DNA of 64,000 nucleotides from an uncultured Clostridia bacterium. Lineage in GTDB: Bacteria > Bacillota > Clostridia > TANB77 > CAG-508. The translations under genes were made by a program, and so were the position numbers. A model generated the notes under the pieces. The model was given only the letters and a program-made list of their open reading frames with translations, had not been told where the DNA came from and searched no databases. Shown piece after piece: positions 24,642 to 32,628 of this stretch. Each line of letters opens with the position of its first letter. Position 1 is the first letter of the stretch. The stretch spans positions 327,099 through 391,098 of the forward strand of contig CAKOVI010000001.1 in assembly GCA_934121905.1 (NCBI GenBank), written 5' to 3'.

Positions 24642-25592
24642 ATGACACTAGATACAATATTAGAAGAAATAAAAAAAGCAGAAAAAATTGTAATATTAAC
24701 ACATGAATTACCAGATGGAGATGCGGTAGGAAGTTCATTAGCAACAGGTTTAGCGTTAGAAGAAATGGGAAAAGATGTAGACATCATAATACCGGAATAT
24801 TCAAAATCATTTGCATTTCTACCAGGAATAAATAAATTAAAAAAATCTACAGATGTAGAAAAATACGATTTAGCAATAGCATTAGATTGTGCAGATATTA
24901 AAATATTAAAAGGTTATGCAAAATATTTCGAAAAAGCAAAAACGAAAATAGTAATAGATCATCATAGCAGCAACATAATGTATGGAGACATAAACTTTGT
25001 AAATCCAGTTGCACCAGCATGTGCACAAGTATTGATTGGGATGTTTAGCTATTTTGGAATAAAAATGACTAAAGATATGGCAACAAGCGTAATGACTGGT
25101 ATAATAACAGATACAGGTGGATTTTCTTATGGTGCTACAACAGAGACTTTTGAATTTGCAGCAGAAATTTTATCACTTGGTGTAAACATATCTGAAATAT
25201 TTAGAAGAGCTTTACATACAAAAAATAAGGCTAATTTCGAGTTGACTAAAAGAGCAATGGATAGATTAGAATTTTTTGAAAATGGAAAAGTTGCTTTTAC
25301 ATATATAACTGGACAAGACCAGGAAGAGGTAAATGCCATACCTGGTGATCACGAAGGCATTGTTGATGTAGGTAAAAACATAGATGATGTTGAAGTTTCA
25401 ATATTTTTACACGAGGTAAAGGGAAAAGGATATAAAATTTCTTTAAGGTCTTTAGAGTATGTTGATGTTGCAAGTATTGCCATTATGCTAGGTGGTGGCG
25501 GACATTTAAGAGCTGCTGGAGCTTATGGTAAGGGAACAGTTGAACAGATTAGAGATAAAGTGCTTAAAGAGGTTAGGAAACAGCTTAAATAA
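24642..25592 (+). CDS. nrnA: DHH/DHHA1 phosphoesterase, NrnA type
   Basis: 316 aa. Degrades very short RNA (nanoRNA) and may remove phosphate from pAp; linear pGpG or pApA are other substrates in related enzymes. The DHH domain has HELPDGDAVGSS near the start and DHHSSN near residue 110; the DHHA1 end carries GGGGHLRAAGA, which binds the nucleotide. ATG 24642 follows GAAAGGAAG. It lies between rbfA and truB, the common order in Clostridia. A cyclic-dinucleotide-breakdown role cannot be excluded. Confidence 0.92.
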   Translation: MTLDTILEEIKKAEKIVILTHELPDGDAVGSSLATGLALEEMGKDVDIIIPEYSKSFAFLPGINKLKKSTDVEKYDLAIALDCADIKILKGYAKYFEKAKTKIVIDHHSSNIMYGDINFVNPVAPACAQVLIGMFSYFGIKMTKDMATSVMTGIITDTGGFSYGATTETFEFAAEILSLGVNISEIFRRALHTKNKANFELTKRAMDRLEFFENGKVAFTYITGQDQEEVNAIPGDHEGIVDVGKNIDDVEVSIFLHEVKGKGYKISLRSLEYVDVASIAIMLGGGGHLRAAGAYGKGTVEQIRDKVLKEVRKQLK

Positions 25593-25659
25593 ATATTTTG
25601 TAGTAGAATCGTTTCTTTTTCCATTGGGACCGTATCATTTCACGAAAAAAGGAGTTTGT

Positions 25660-26547
25660 ATGGATGGAATTATAATAATAAATAAAGAAAAAAATTGGAC
25701 ATCAAATGACATAGTACAAAAATTAAAAGGAATACTTCACGAAAAAACAGGACATACAGGAACTTTAGACCCGCTTGCAACTGGTGTACTTCCAATATTG
25801 ATTGGAAAAGGAACTAGTTTATCAAAGTATTTGGTAAATCATGATAAAGAATATATTGCAACTATTAGGTTAGGGGAAAAGACTTCTACAGGGGACCAAG
25901 AAGGAGAAATCATTGAAAAAAAGCCAGTAACAGATGATATGTTTGATGCAGAAAATGTAAGGAAAGTTCTTTCTGAATTTAAAGGAAAACAGAACCAAAT
26001 TCCACCTATGTATTCAGCAATTAAAGTTAATGGGAAAAAACTTTATGAGTATGCTAGAAGTGGTAAGAAAGTAGAGATAGAACCTCGCGAGATTGAGATT
26101 TTTGATATTGATTTGATTTCTATATCTAAGGATATGAAGGAAATTGTGTATAAAGTTTGGTGTTCTAAAGGAACTTATATTAGAAGTTTATGTGAGAATA
26201 TTGCTGAAAGACTTGGAACAGTAGGATTTATGAGCGTTTTAAATAGAACTAGAGTTGGGGATTTTAGAATTGGACAGGCTGTTAGGATTTCGGATGTTGT
26301 TGATGGTGATGGTGTTGTAAATAGGGATATTATAAAGAGTAAGTTTATTTCAATAGAGGATTTTTTGATGGACAAAAATGAGATAGTTCTTGATAATATG
26401 AAGATTAGAAAGTTCTTAAATGGTGTGAAAATTTTTTGTGATAAAAGTGATGGAATATATAGGGTATATAGCGAAAATAGAGTATTTGTAGGAAGTGGAA
26501 TTGCTAAAGATAAAAAATTGAAAAGAGATATTATTATTAATTTTTAA
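25660..26547 (+). CDS. truB: tRNA pseudouridine(55) synthase
   Basis: 295 aa. Converts U55 in the T-loop of tRNA to pseudouridine. The catalytic motif GHTGTLDPLATG (Asp near residue 39) and YSAIKVNGKKLYEYAR are clear, as is KGTYIRSL. The C-terminal PUA-like part is present. ATG 25660 follows AAAAGGAG; a single degenerate half repeat (CATTGGGACCGT at 25621) lies just upstream. Last gene of the nusA operon, ended by a strong terminator. Confidence 0.96.
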   Translation: MDGIIIINKEKNWTSNDIVQKLKGILHEKTGHTGTLDPLATGVLPILIGKGTSLSKYLVNHDKEYIATIRLGEKTSTGDQEGEIIEKKPVTDDMFDAENVRKVLSEFKGKQNQIPPMYSAIKVNGKKLYEYARSGKKVEIEPREIEIFDIDLISISKDMKEIVYKVWCSKGTYIRSLCENIAERLGTVGFMSVLNRTRVGDFRIGQAVRISDVVDGDGVVNRDIIKSKFISIEDFLMDKNEIVLDNMKIRKFLNGVKIFCDKSDGIYRVYSENRVFVGSGIAKDKKLKRDIIINF

Positions 26548-26556
26548 AAAAGAAGA

Positions 26557-26604
26557 AAACCAGAGAAACTCGAATTATAGAAATTGAGTTTCTCTGGTTT
26601 TATT
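26557..26604. terminator. Strong terminator after truB, probably bidirectional
   Basis: Sixteen-pair stem AAAACCAGAGAAACTC (26557-26572) with its complement (26586-26601); T-rich on both sides, so it can also serve the minus-strand small ORF at 26624. Confidence 0.88.
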
Positions 26605-26623
26605 GTTTCATCTAAAATACTGT

Positions 26624-26719
26624 TCAAGCTTTGTAGAAATCTCCCGTCCGGAATTCTTCGACATGCATTTCTACGTGTCGTAAGAAGTGGTCCATCTGTT
26701 CTAAGCTCATTTTTGTCAT
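26624..26719 (-). CDS. Small ORF, 31 aa, accessory island 1
   Basis: Minus strand, 31 residues rich in His, Met, Glu and Phe, with AGGAGGT nine bases before the ATG and a promoter upstream. No family recognised. Its codons (CGG, ACG, GGA, GTC) and base composition differ from native genes. Codon 24 is CGG followed by A; if this shifted +1 the frame would go on for about 13 more codons to a TGA near the terminator. Translation is supported only by the RBS and promoter. Confidence 0.5.
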   Translation of the reverse strand: MTKMSLEQMDHFLRHVEMHVEEFRTGDFYKA

Positions 26720-26754
26720 AATATTAGACCTCCTGATATTTATTTGATACCTTA

Positions 26755-26783
26755 ATTTTCCTACGTTTACATAAAAAAATCAA
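26755..26783 (-). promoter_or_regulatory. Putative promoter of the 31-aa ORF
   Basis: Minus strand: TTGATT, 17-base spacer, GAAAAT. The spacer holds TTATGTAAA (26766-26774), a motif shared with other accessory promoters. Confidence 0.5.
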
Positions 26784-26830
26784 ATTTGGAGAAAATTTCA
26801 AATTATTTATATTAAGAAAAATTGACAAAA

Positions 26831-26862
26831 TAAAACAGAGGGGCGAGTTTACGTCCCTCTGT
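26831..26862 (-). terminator. Terminator of the 182-aa minus-strand gene
   Basis: ACAGAGGG/TCCCTCTGT stem, followed on the minus strand by TTTTATTTTGTC. Confidence 0.75.
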
Positions 26863-26893
26863 CGGAATTAAATTGTTACATTGTAGTGTAAGA

Positions 26894-27442
26894 TTATTCT
26901 TTGGTATTTGAATACTCAAAAAATCTTACATAAGTAGATGTTAAATCACGGTAAGCTGCCACCAGAACCTTAAGCTGTCGTTCAGCCTTAGACTGAATAA
27001 CTGAGATTTCATTCGGGGACAGGGTTTGCAACTGATGAGACAGTTTTTCCGCATACTCGAACTGTCTGACTGTGAATGCATGGAATGCATGCGCATTAGC
27101 CAGTGTCAGGTTGGGTAAACGGAATTTGCATCCTTTGTCAGAGCTACCGATTGTACGGAGCTCAACTCTTTTACCACTTGCATCAACGATATTCTTCGCC
27201 TGTAAGTCACGAAGAAATTCATCTGAAATAAGATTCTTTTCTTTCAGAATGTAGAATAAATCGTCGATTGCGGTGTCAACCTTAGATAACTCTGCATTTA
27301 TACGCTGAAGGTACAATTTTGGGTTATCCAGAGTCCAGTCTCTTATTGGTGATGGCTCAGGTGTACCATAGAGTTCATCGTCTAACGCGCTGTTATGACG
27401 CGCTGCGTTCCGGGATACGTGATAGATTCTAAATTCGCTCAT
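26894..27442 (-). CDS. Unknown 182-aa protein, accessory island 1
   Basis: Soluble, mainly helical protein with no recognised domain. It begins MSEFRIYHVSRNAARHN and ends in a helical region (about 115-175) with Gln, Glu and Ala heptads. The SD AGGAGG precedes the ATG. Codon use is clearly foreign: many GCG, CTG, CGT and CGC codons and higher GC than neighbours. Codon 11 is CGG (27410-27412) and must be read as Arg for the rest of the protein to be made; a +1 shift there meets TAG after nine codons. Its own promoter is divergent from the next gene. Probably acquired by transfer. Confidence 0.75.
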   Translation of the reverse strand: MSEFRIYHVSRNAARHNSALDDELYGTPEPSPIRDWTLDNPKLYLQRINAELSKVDTAIDDLFYILKEKNLISDEFLRDLQAKNIVDASGKRVELRTIGSSDKGCKFRLPNLTLANAHAFHAFTVRQFEYAEKLSHQLQTLSPNEISVIQSKAERQLKVLVAAYRDLTSTYVRFFEYSNTKE

Positions 27443-27489
27443 TTTAATTCCTCCTGTTATTATGTTGAATATTATTCAGTAACAAAGAC

Positions 27490-27518
27490 ATTATATAACA
27501 TTATGTAAATTTTGTCAA
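27490..27518 (-). promoter_or_regulatory. SigA-type promoter of the 182-aa gene
   Basis: Minus strand: consensus TTGACA, 17-base spacer, TATAAT. The spacer contains the motif TTTACATAA. Confidence 0.85.
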
Positions 27519-27524
27519 TACTTA

Positions 27525-27553
27525 TTGACCAAATTATGTAAATATGATACAAT
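27525..27553 (+). promoter_or_regulatory. SigA-type promoter of the 185-aa gene, with shared operator-like repeats
   Basis: TTGACC, 17-base spacer, TACAAT, only six bases from the divergent -35. The 11-base sequence ATTATGTAAAT occurs at 27500-27510 and 27533-27543, once in each spacer, 33 bases apart (about three helical turns). A single regulator could cover both promoters. Confidence 0.75.
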
Positions 27554-27629
27554 ATATCACGGTGAAACGCAGAAAACTCCGTTTACATCACAGAAACAAA
27601 CAACAAAGAAAATAACAGGAGGAAAAATA

Positions 27630-28187
27630 ATGGATTTAAACAAAGTGGATTTCGACAAAATTAACAGTTTAACTGCAGATGAAATTATCATTGTAAACAT
27701 TCTGGACAAGGCTGCAAGAGAGGCGAATGAAGCAGTAGAATTAATCTACAACACATATTCATTCAAAATGGGAGAGGAAAAAATACTGGTATGGAAAAAT
27801 GGAGATGGAAACTTTGAATACTTATCATATGAAGGCGAATGGGAAGGAACATACATAAAAAATGGAACTCATCGTATTAAATGTGGAAAAGATAATTCAA
27901 ACATTAATGCCTATTTCTATGCACAGGCTCTAATAAAAGAAGGCTTTGTTACACCAGAAACTGAATTTTTAGACGGAACAACTTATGGAGAAATGAGTCT
28001 GGGAGCTATATATTTTCGTGACTTCATTCGCAGAACAAGAGCAAAAGCGAAGGAATTTGGAAAAGAAGAAAAGAGCAAGACTATAAAGAGACAGGCAAAA
28101 AAAACTAGTGAAAAGGAACCAGAGGAATTGGTCGTAGCTAGCAGCGAAACAGAAAATGAGGTGAGAGTTAAAGAGAAATCAAACTAA
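27630..28187 (+). CDS. Unknown 185-aa protein, accessory island 1
   Basis: Begins MDLNKVDFDKINSL after ACAGGAGG. Residues 1-40 are helical, 45-90 look like strands (WKNGDGNFEYLSYEGEWEG), 100-150 a second small domain, and the last 40 residues are a charged Lys/Glu tail. I recognise no family. It is divergent from the 182-aa gene and shares its regulatory region, so the two are probably expressed under linked control. Codon use is intermediate between native and the neighbour; no CGG is present. Confidence 0.72.
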   Translation: MDLNKVDFDKINSLTADEIIIVNILDKAAREANEAVELIYNTYSFKMGEEKILVWKNGDGNFEYLSYEGEWEGTYIKNGTHRIKCGKDNSNINAYFYAQALIKEGFVTPETEFLDGTTYGEMSLGAIYFRDFIRRTRAKAKEFGKEEKSKTIKRQAKKTSEKEPEELVVASSETENEVRVKEKSN

Positions 28188-28197
28188 AAATCCAAAA

Positions 28198-28230
28198 AAT
28201 AGAGTAGGTAGTACCTGCTCTATTTTCATA
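28198..28230 (+). terminator. Terminator closing accessory island 1
   Basis: Twelve-pair stem AATAGAGTAGGT with ACCTGCTCTATT (one T-G pair), then TTTT. Confidence 0.82.
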
Positions 28231-28249
28231 AAAAAATTCAAAAAACTAC

Positions 28250-28278
28250 TTGCCAATTGTCGAAATATGAAATATAAT
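28250..28278 (+). promoter_or_regulatory. SigA-type promoter of the HD-GYP-like gene
   Basis: TTGCCA, 17-base spacer, TATAAT. Confidence 0.75.
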
Positions 28279-28311
28279 TAAAATGTATAAAACACACTTA
28301 GGAGGAAAAAG

Positions 28312-29166
28312 ATGGAAGATTTTGCAACATATATATTAGAAGAAAATGATTTGTCACAAAAAATGCTTATAACATACTATCTATCAAAAAAAACAGGAAT
28401 ATTTTTTGACAAATCCATAGTATTAAAAGCAGAAATAACAAAAATGTTTATAGAATATATGAAAATAAATGTAGATGAAAACTTAGTATTAACAGCGATG
28501 TTACTATGTAATTGCAAAAAAATAGAAAATGCCCAAAAAATAGGAAAATTAGAAACATTTGCGAAAGAAGGAGCAGACTATTTAGCAAATCTAGGATTTA
28601 ATAAACGTTTTTGCAAAATATGTGAAGAAGTAAACAGATACAGTGGAAGTACACCAAGAGAAAAAGAAAGTGATATATTAGAAGTAGTAGACCAATTCAC
28701 AGGATTAATATTAAATAGAGTAGAAAGAGACGCATTTACAACAGATGAAGCAATTGTAGTATTAAAAGAAAGAAACTTAAAATACGCAGATAACAGATAC
28801 ATGGAAATGTTTACAGAATTTATAAAAGAACTAGAAAATATAACAATAAAAGAAACAATAGATGTGCCAATAATAAAAAAATTAGTACATTTACATAACA
28901 AAGAAGCAAATGTAAAAACATTCATTGTAGCACTTGCAAACAACTATACAGAAAAAATAAATGCAGCATTAGAAGGACATATAAAGCAAAACGCAAAGAA
29001 GATATTAGATAAAAATGAAAATAACCAAGCATCAACTATGAAATCAGATTTAGAAAGAATGAAAGAACTAGCACATGAAGCAAAAAAGACAAGTAGAGCA
29101 TTATTTACAGATGACACAAGAAAAAATGTTTTAAGTCATAAGTCGAAATACAAAGTGGAGGAATAA
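28312..29166 (+). CDS. Degenerate HD-GYP-like protein
   Basis: 284 aa, soluble, helical. The stretch SDILEVVDQFTGLILNR followed by FTTDEAIVVLKER (about residues 121-165) matches the end of HD-GYP domains, where ILxVADxFDA and Y-x-x-EAL occur, but the metal-binding His-Asp pair and the GYP block are missing, so it is unlikely to be an active phosphodiesterase. The C-terminal 100 residues are a charged helical region. SD AGGAGG. It lies three bases before the EndoQ-like gene in one transcript; a shared role is possible but unknown. Native codon use. Confidence 0.65.
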   Translation: MEDFATYILEENDLSQKMLITYYLSKKTGIFFDKSIVLKAEITKMFIEYMKINVDENLVLTAMLLCNCKKIENAQKIGKLETFAKEGADYLANLGFNKRFCKICEEVNRYSGSTPREKESDILEVVDQFTGLILNRVERDAFTTDEAIVVLKERNLKYADNRYMEMFTEFIKELENITIKETIDVPIIKKLVHLHNKEANVKTFIVALANNYTEKINAALEGHIKQNAKKILDKNENNQASTMKSDLERMKELAHEAKKTSRALFTDDTRKNVLSHKSKYKVEE

Positions 29167-29169
29167 AAA

Positions 29170-30363
29170 ATGTACGAAATATTTGCAGATTTACACATAC
29201 ATATAGGAAGATCAGAAAATGGAAAACCAATAAAAATAACAGGAGCAAGGAGTCTAAATTTCGCAAATATTGCAAAAGAATGTTGTGAAAGAAAAGGAAT
29301 ACAAGTTGCAGGAATTATAGATTGTGCATCACCTTATGTTATTGAAGATATTGAAAATTTTTTGAAAACAGGAGATGCGTATGAACTTAAAGATGGAGGG
29401 ATAATATACAAAGAAAAAGTGTGTATATTACTTGGAAGTGAAGTTGAAACCTCAGAAAAGGGAAGAAATGGAAAATCTGGAAGTGCACATAATGTATGCT
29501 TTTTTCCATACTTAAAAGATATAAAGGGATTTTCTAATGAACTTTCACATCATGTAAAAAACGTAACATTAAGTACACAACGTTCAGATTTATCAGGATA
29601 TGACTTGGTAGATATTGTTGAAAAATATAATGGAATTGTAATACCAGCACACATTTTCACACCACATAAAAGTTATTATGGAAATTGTACAGATAGACTA
29701 AAAGATATATTTAAAGAAAAATATGATAAAATATTTGCAGTAGAATTAGGCTTAAGTTCAGATACATTTTTAGCAGACGAGATATCAGAATTAGAAGGGA
29801 AAACATTTGTAACAAATTCAGATGCACATTCACTTCCAAAAATTGCAAGAGAATATAATAAAATGCAGGTAGAAGACATTTCCTTTAAAGAAATAGTAAA
29901 AGCATTGAAGAATGAAGATGGAAGAAAAATAGTTGCAAATTATGGTTTAGACCCAAAACTTGGAAAATATCATAGAAGTTTTTGCGAAGATTGTAATGAT
30001 TCTATCGAAATTGACGATGTTGCAACTGTATGTCCAAAATGCGGGGGACAAAATATAACCTTTGGAGTTTTTGATAGAATAGAATTAATAAAAGACAAAA
30101 AAGAGACAAAAAGTCCAGAAAATAGGCCACCATACATATATCAGGTACCATTAAGTTTTATACCAGGAGTTGGTGGAAAAACAGTAGAAAAATTGTTATC
30201 TCATTTTGAAACAGAAATGAATGTTTTACATAAAGTTTCTGAAGATGATATTGAAGCTGTTGTTGGAGCTAAAGTTGCTAAAAATATTGTAAATAGTATA
30301 AACGGAAATATTCATGTTCACTCTGGTGGTGGAGGTGTTTATGGAAAAGTTGAAATAGAATAA
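29170..30363 (+). CDS. PHP-domain endonuclease Q-like protein
   Basis: 397 aa. The N-terminal PHP domain starts with DLHIHIG and has further metal-site pieces (GSEVET, VIPAHIFTPH, TNSDAHS). A zinc knuckle follows (CEDC and CPKC, about 272-295), then a C-terminal helix-hairpin-helix piece with FIPGVGGKTVEKLL. This order is that of EndoQ (the TIGR00375 family), which cuts 5' to deaminated bases such as hypoxanthine or uracil in DNA. All expected metal ligands seem present. Substrate range is inferred from family only. Confidence 0.85.
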   Translation: MYEIFADLHIHIGRSENGKPIKITGARSLNFANIAKECCERKGIQVAGIIDCASPYVIEDIENFLKTGDAYELKDGGIIYKEKVCILLGSEVETSEKGRNGKSGSAHNVCFFPYLKDIKGFSNELSHHVKNVTLSTQRSDLSGYDLVDIVEKYNGIVIPAHIFTPHKSYYGNCTDRLKDIFKEKYDKIFAVELGLSSDTFLADEISELEGKTFVTNSDAHSLPKIAREYNKMQVEDISFKEIVKALKNEDGRKIVANYGLDPKLGKYHRSFCEDCNDSIEIDDVATVCPKCGGQNITFGVFDRIELIKDKKETKSPENRPPYIYQVPLSFIPGVGGKTVEKLLSHFETEMNVLHKVSEDDIEAVVGAKVAKNIVNSINGNIHVHSGGGGVYGKVEIE

Positions 30364-30369
30364 TAATTG

Positions 30370-30460
30370 GGTTCATTTAGTCCGGTTCTTTTTGAGTATA
30401 AACTCATTGAGGACCGGTTTTTTAATGTCCCAAAAAAGGACGGCACCAAATGGCAAATGG
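30370..30460. repeat. Mixed REP-like repeat between the EndoQ gene and spoIIM
   Basis: A hairpin of CCGGTTCTTTTTGAGT-type arms (AGTCCGGTT / GACCGGTTTTTT) followed by a single AAAAAAGGACGGCACCA half of another subtype. Confidence 0.75.
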
Positions 30461-30515
30461 AAAAAGAATAAAATCACAACAAACAGAATAAACATTAAAA
30501 AAGTGAGGTACAAAG

Positions 30516-31158
30516 ATGAGAAAATTAAAAATACTATCGACAATAAAGGAAACAATAGGAAAATACATATCAAACAATACCAAAGACTACATACTTGTAA
30601 CAATAATATTTGTAATAGGAATTTTTATACGGAGTAATGTTTATAAACAACTGTCAAGAACAGCAAGAATTAACTATAACCACATACATATCAGACTTTA
30701 TAAAAAAATTTCAATCAATTGACAAAATTGACAAATCAGGGCTACTTATAAATTCAATAAAAAGCAACATTAGCTTAGCTATAATAATTTGGCTTGCAGG
30801 AACAACTATAATTGGAATGCCAGTTGTTTTAGGACTAATACTATTTAGAGGATTTTGTTTAGGATACACGATATCTGCTGTAACAATTGTTGTAGGAACT
30901 GGAAAAAGTATTTTATTTTGTATGTTAAGCTTATTTCTTCAAAATGTTTTGTTTATACCAGCTGTTTTAACAATGGGAGTAAGCAGTATAAAGTTATATA
31001 AAGCTATAATGAATGATAGAAGAAAAGAAAATATAAAGATAGAAATTGCAAGACACTCGGTTATGTCTAGCTTAATGTTAGGAATTTTAGTATTAGCAAG
31101 TGTTCTCGAAAGTGAAATATCAGTACTATTATTAAAAATAGGTATAAAGTATATGTAA
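30516..31158 (+). CDS. spoIIM: Stage II sporulation protein M, read with a +1 shift at CGG (30630)
   Basis: Frame 0 begins MRKLKILSTIKETI, runs through the first membrane segment (VTIIFVIGIFI) and ends wrongly at 68 aa. The frame one base ahead continues with VMFINNCQEQQ and the whole of SpoIIM to 31158. Skipping the C of CGG at 30630 joins them as IFI-GVMFINN, the family sequence, and gives 213 aa, the normal size. SpoIIM is a membrane part of the SpoIIDMP machine that drives engulfment. GTGAGG is the SD. It lies upstream of a Xer recombinase gene, the known order in spore formers. Confidence 0.9.
30630..30633 (+). other. CGG-A frameshift site 2 (spoIIM)
   Basis: Frame 0 reads ATA CGG AGT; skipping C gives ATA GGA GTA ATG (Ile-Gly-Val-Met) and restores SpoIIM. 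Confidence 0.88.
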
Positions 31159-31185
31159 AAAAAATAAAAAAACTTTGAAAAACTA

Positions 31186-31214
31186 TTTACATTTTCCGAT
31201 TAGTTTGATATAAC
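31186..31214 (+). promoter_or_regulatory. SigA-type promoter of the Xer recombinase gene
   Basis: TTTACA, 17-base spacer, TATAAC; 60 bases before the start codon. TTATGTAAA occurs just downstream at 31227. Confidence 0.65.
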
Positions 31215-31274
31215 ATATAGGTACCTTATGTAAATAAATTATTGCATAAAATATAAAAAAGATGGAGAATGGTA

Positions 31275-32159
31275 ATGGAAAAACAATTAAAACAATTTTA
31301 TAAATTTCTTGAAGTAGACAAAAAAGCATCTAATAATACACTTCAATCATACAAAAGAGACTTAAAGCAATTTTCAGAATATTTAGATGAAAAAGGAATT
31401 AAATATAACAAAGTAACAGAAAAAGAAATAAATGAATACTTACAATATTTATCAGAAGAAGAAGGAAAAAAACCATCAACAATATCAAGGACAATAGCAT
31501 CAATAAGAGCATTTTATCAATATGAAGTAAAAAATAAAAAAACAATGCAAGACCCAACAGAAAATATACAATCACCAAAAATAGATAAAAGAACACCTTG
31601 TATATTAACATCGCAAGAAGTAGAACTATTATTAGAACAACCAAAAGATGTTGATTTAAAAGGAACAAGAGACAAAGCAATGCTTGAATTTGCATATGCA
31701 ACAGGAATGAGAGTAACAGAAATAATATCATTAAACATAGAAGATGTAAACTTATCAGAAGGAACAGTTTTATGCAAAAATGGAAGTAGAACAAGAACAA
31801 TTCCTTTAGGAAAAATATCTCTTAATGCATTAAAAGAATATATAGAAGAATCACGTAACATACTAGTAAAAACAGATAACGAACAAGCATTATTTGTAAA
31901 TCTAAATGGTAGAAGATTGACAAGACAAGGATTTTGGAAGATAATAAAATATTATCAAGAACAAGCAAATATCACAAAAGATATAACACCACATACACTA
32001 AGACACTCATTTGCAACACATTTATTGCAAAATGGAGCAGACTTAAAATCAATTCAAATGATGCTAGGACATTCGGATATTTCATCAACACAGGTTTATA
32101 TGCAATTTCAAAATGGCGGAATAAACGATGTTTATAAAAAAACACATCCAAGAGCATGA
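31275..32159 (+). CDS. xerD: XerC/XerD-family tyrosine recombinase
   Basis: 294 aa. N-terminal SAM-like core-binding domain (1-100) and a C-terminal catalytic domain with the expected Arg in TGMRVTEI, the His-x-x-Arg in HTLRHSF, the second His in LGHSDI and the Tyr nucleophile in STQVYMQF. It likely resolves chromosome dimers at dif. The place after spoIIM suggests xerD (ripX) rather than xerC, though the two are hard to tell apart. ATG 31275 was chosen over 31269 for its distance from GGAG. The phenylalanine T-box starts directly after it. Confidence 0.88.
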   Translation: MEKQLKQFYKFLEVDKKASNNTLQSYKRDLKQFSEYLDEKGIKYNKVTEKEINEYLQYLSEEEGKKPSTISRTIASIRAFYQYEVKNKKTMQDPTENIQSPKIDKRTPCILTSQEVELLLEQPKDVDLKGTRDKAMLEFAYATGMRVTEIISLNIEDVNLSEGTVLCKNGSRTRTIPLGKISLNALKEYIEESRNILVKTDNEQALFVNLNGRRLTRQGFWKIIKYYQEQANITKDITPHTLRHSFATHLLQNGADLKSIQMMLGHSDISSTQVYMQFQNGGINDVYKKTHPRA

Positions 32160-32175
32160 AATTTACATAAAAATA

Positions 32176-32204
32176 TTGCATAATTTTACAATTTGTGATA
32201 ATAT
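32176..32204 (+). promoter_or_regulatory. SigA-type promoter of the pheST T-box transcript
   Basis: TTGCAT, 17-base spacer, TAATAT, directly after the xerD stop. Confidence 0.65.
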
Positions 32205-32229
32205 AGTAAACATAATACGAAAATTCAAT

Positions 32230-32488
32230 AAAAAAGCAAAGTAGATATATAAAAAATTGTTAAAGAGAAAATAGTCTTGGCTGAAAACTATTTCAAATTA
32301 TATATTGAAATTTCACTTTTTTAGAACTTTTTGTGAAAGCTGCAAAGTAAGTAGTAAAAAGCGAGTAAACCACGTTATAGGTTTTAATAAGGTTAATTAA
32401 AGCTTTTAAGAAAAGCAAATTAATAAATTTAGGTGGTACCACGGAAAATCCATTTCGTCCTATTGTTGTAGGCGAAGTGGATTTTTTT
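32230..32488 (+). ncRNA. T-box riboswitch (tRNA-Phe sensing) upstream of pheST
   Basis: The invariant T-box AGGTGGTACCACGG lies at 32431-32444, preceded by a stem I region with AGAG and GCTGAAAA, and followed by a terminator (AAATCCATTTCG with CGAAGTGGATTT, about 32447-32483, then T's). A TTC at 32312-32314 followed by ACTTT is a good candidate for the Phe specifier codon. Uncharged tRNA-Phe would favour the antiterminator and raise pheST expression. Confidence 0.93.
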
Positions 32489-32514
32489 GTAGTCAAGTGA
32501 ATGGCAAAAGGGAC

Positions 32515-32608
32515 AAATGGGACCGGGTCTTTTTTGTCCTATATCAAAAAAGACCCGGTCCCAAATGAGTAAAAAGGACAAAAAAGACCCGGTCCCATTT
32601 GTCCCAAA
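32515..32608. repeat. REP-like triple repeat between T-box and pheS
   Basis: One forward GGGACCGGGTCTTTTTTGTCC and two inverse copies, the last ending just before the pheS SD. It lies between the T-box terminator and the gene. Confidence 0.9.
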
Positions 32609-32628
32609 AAGAAAGGAAGGCAAAAGGT

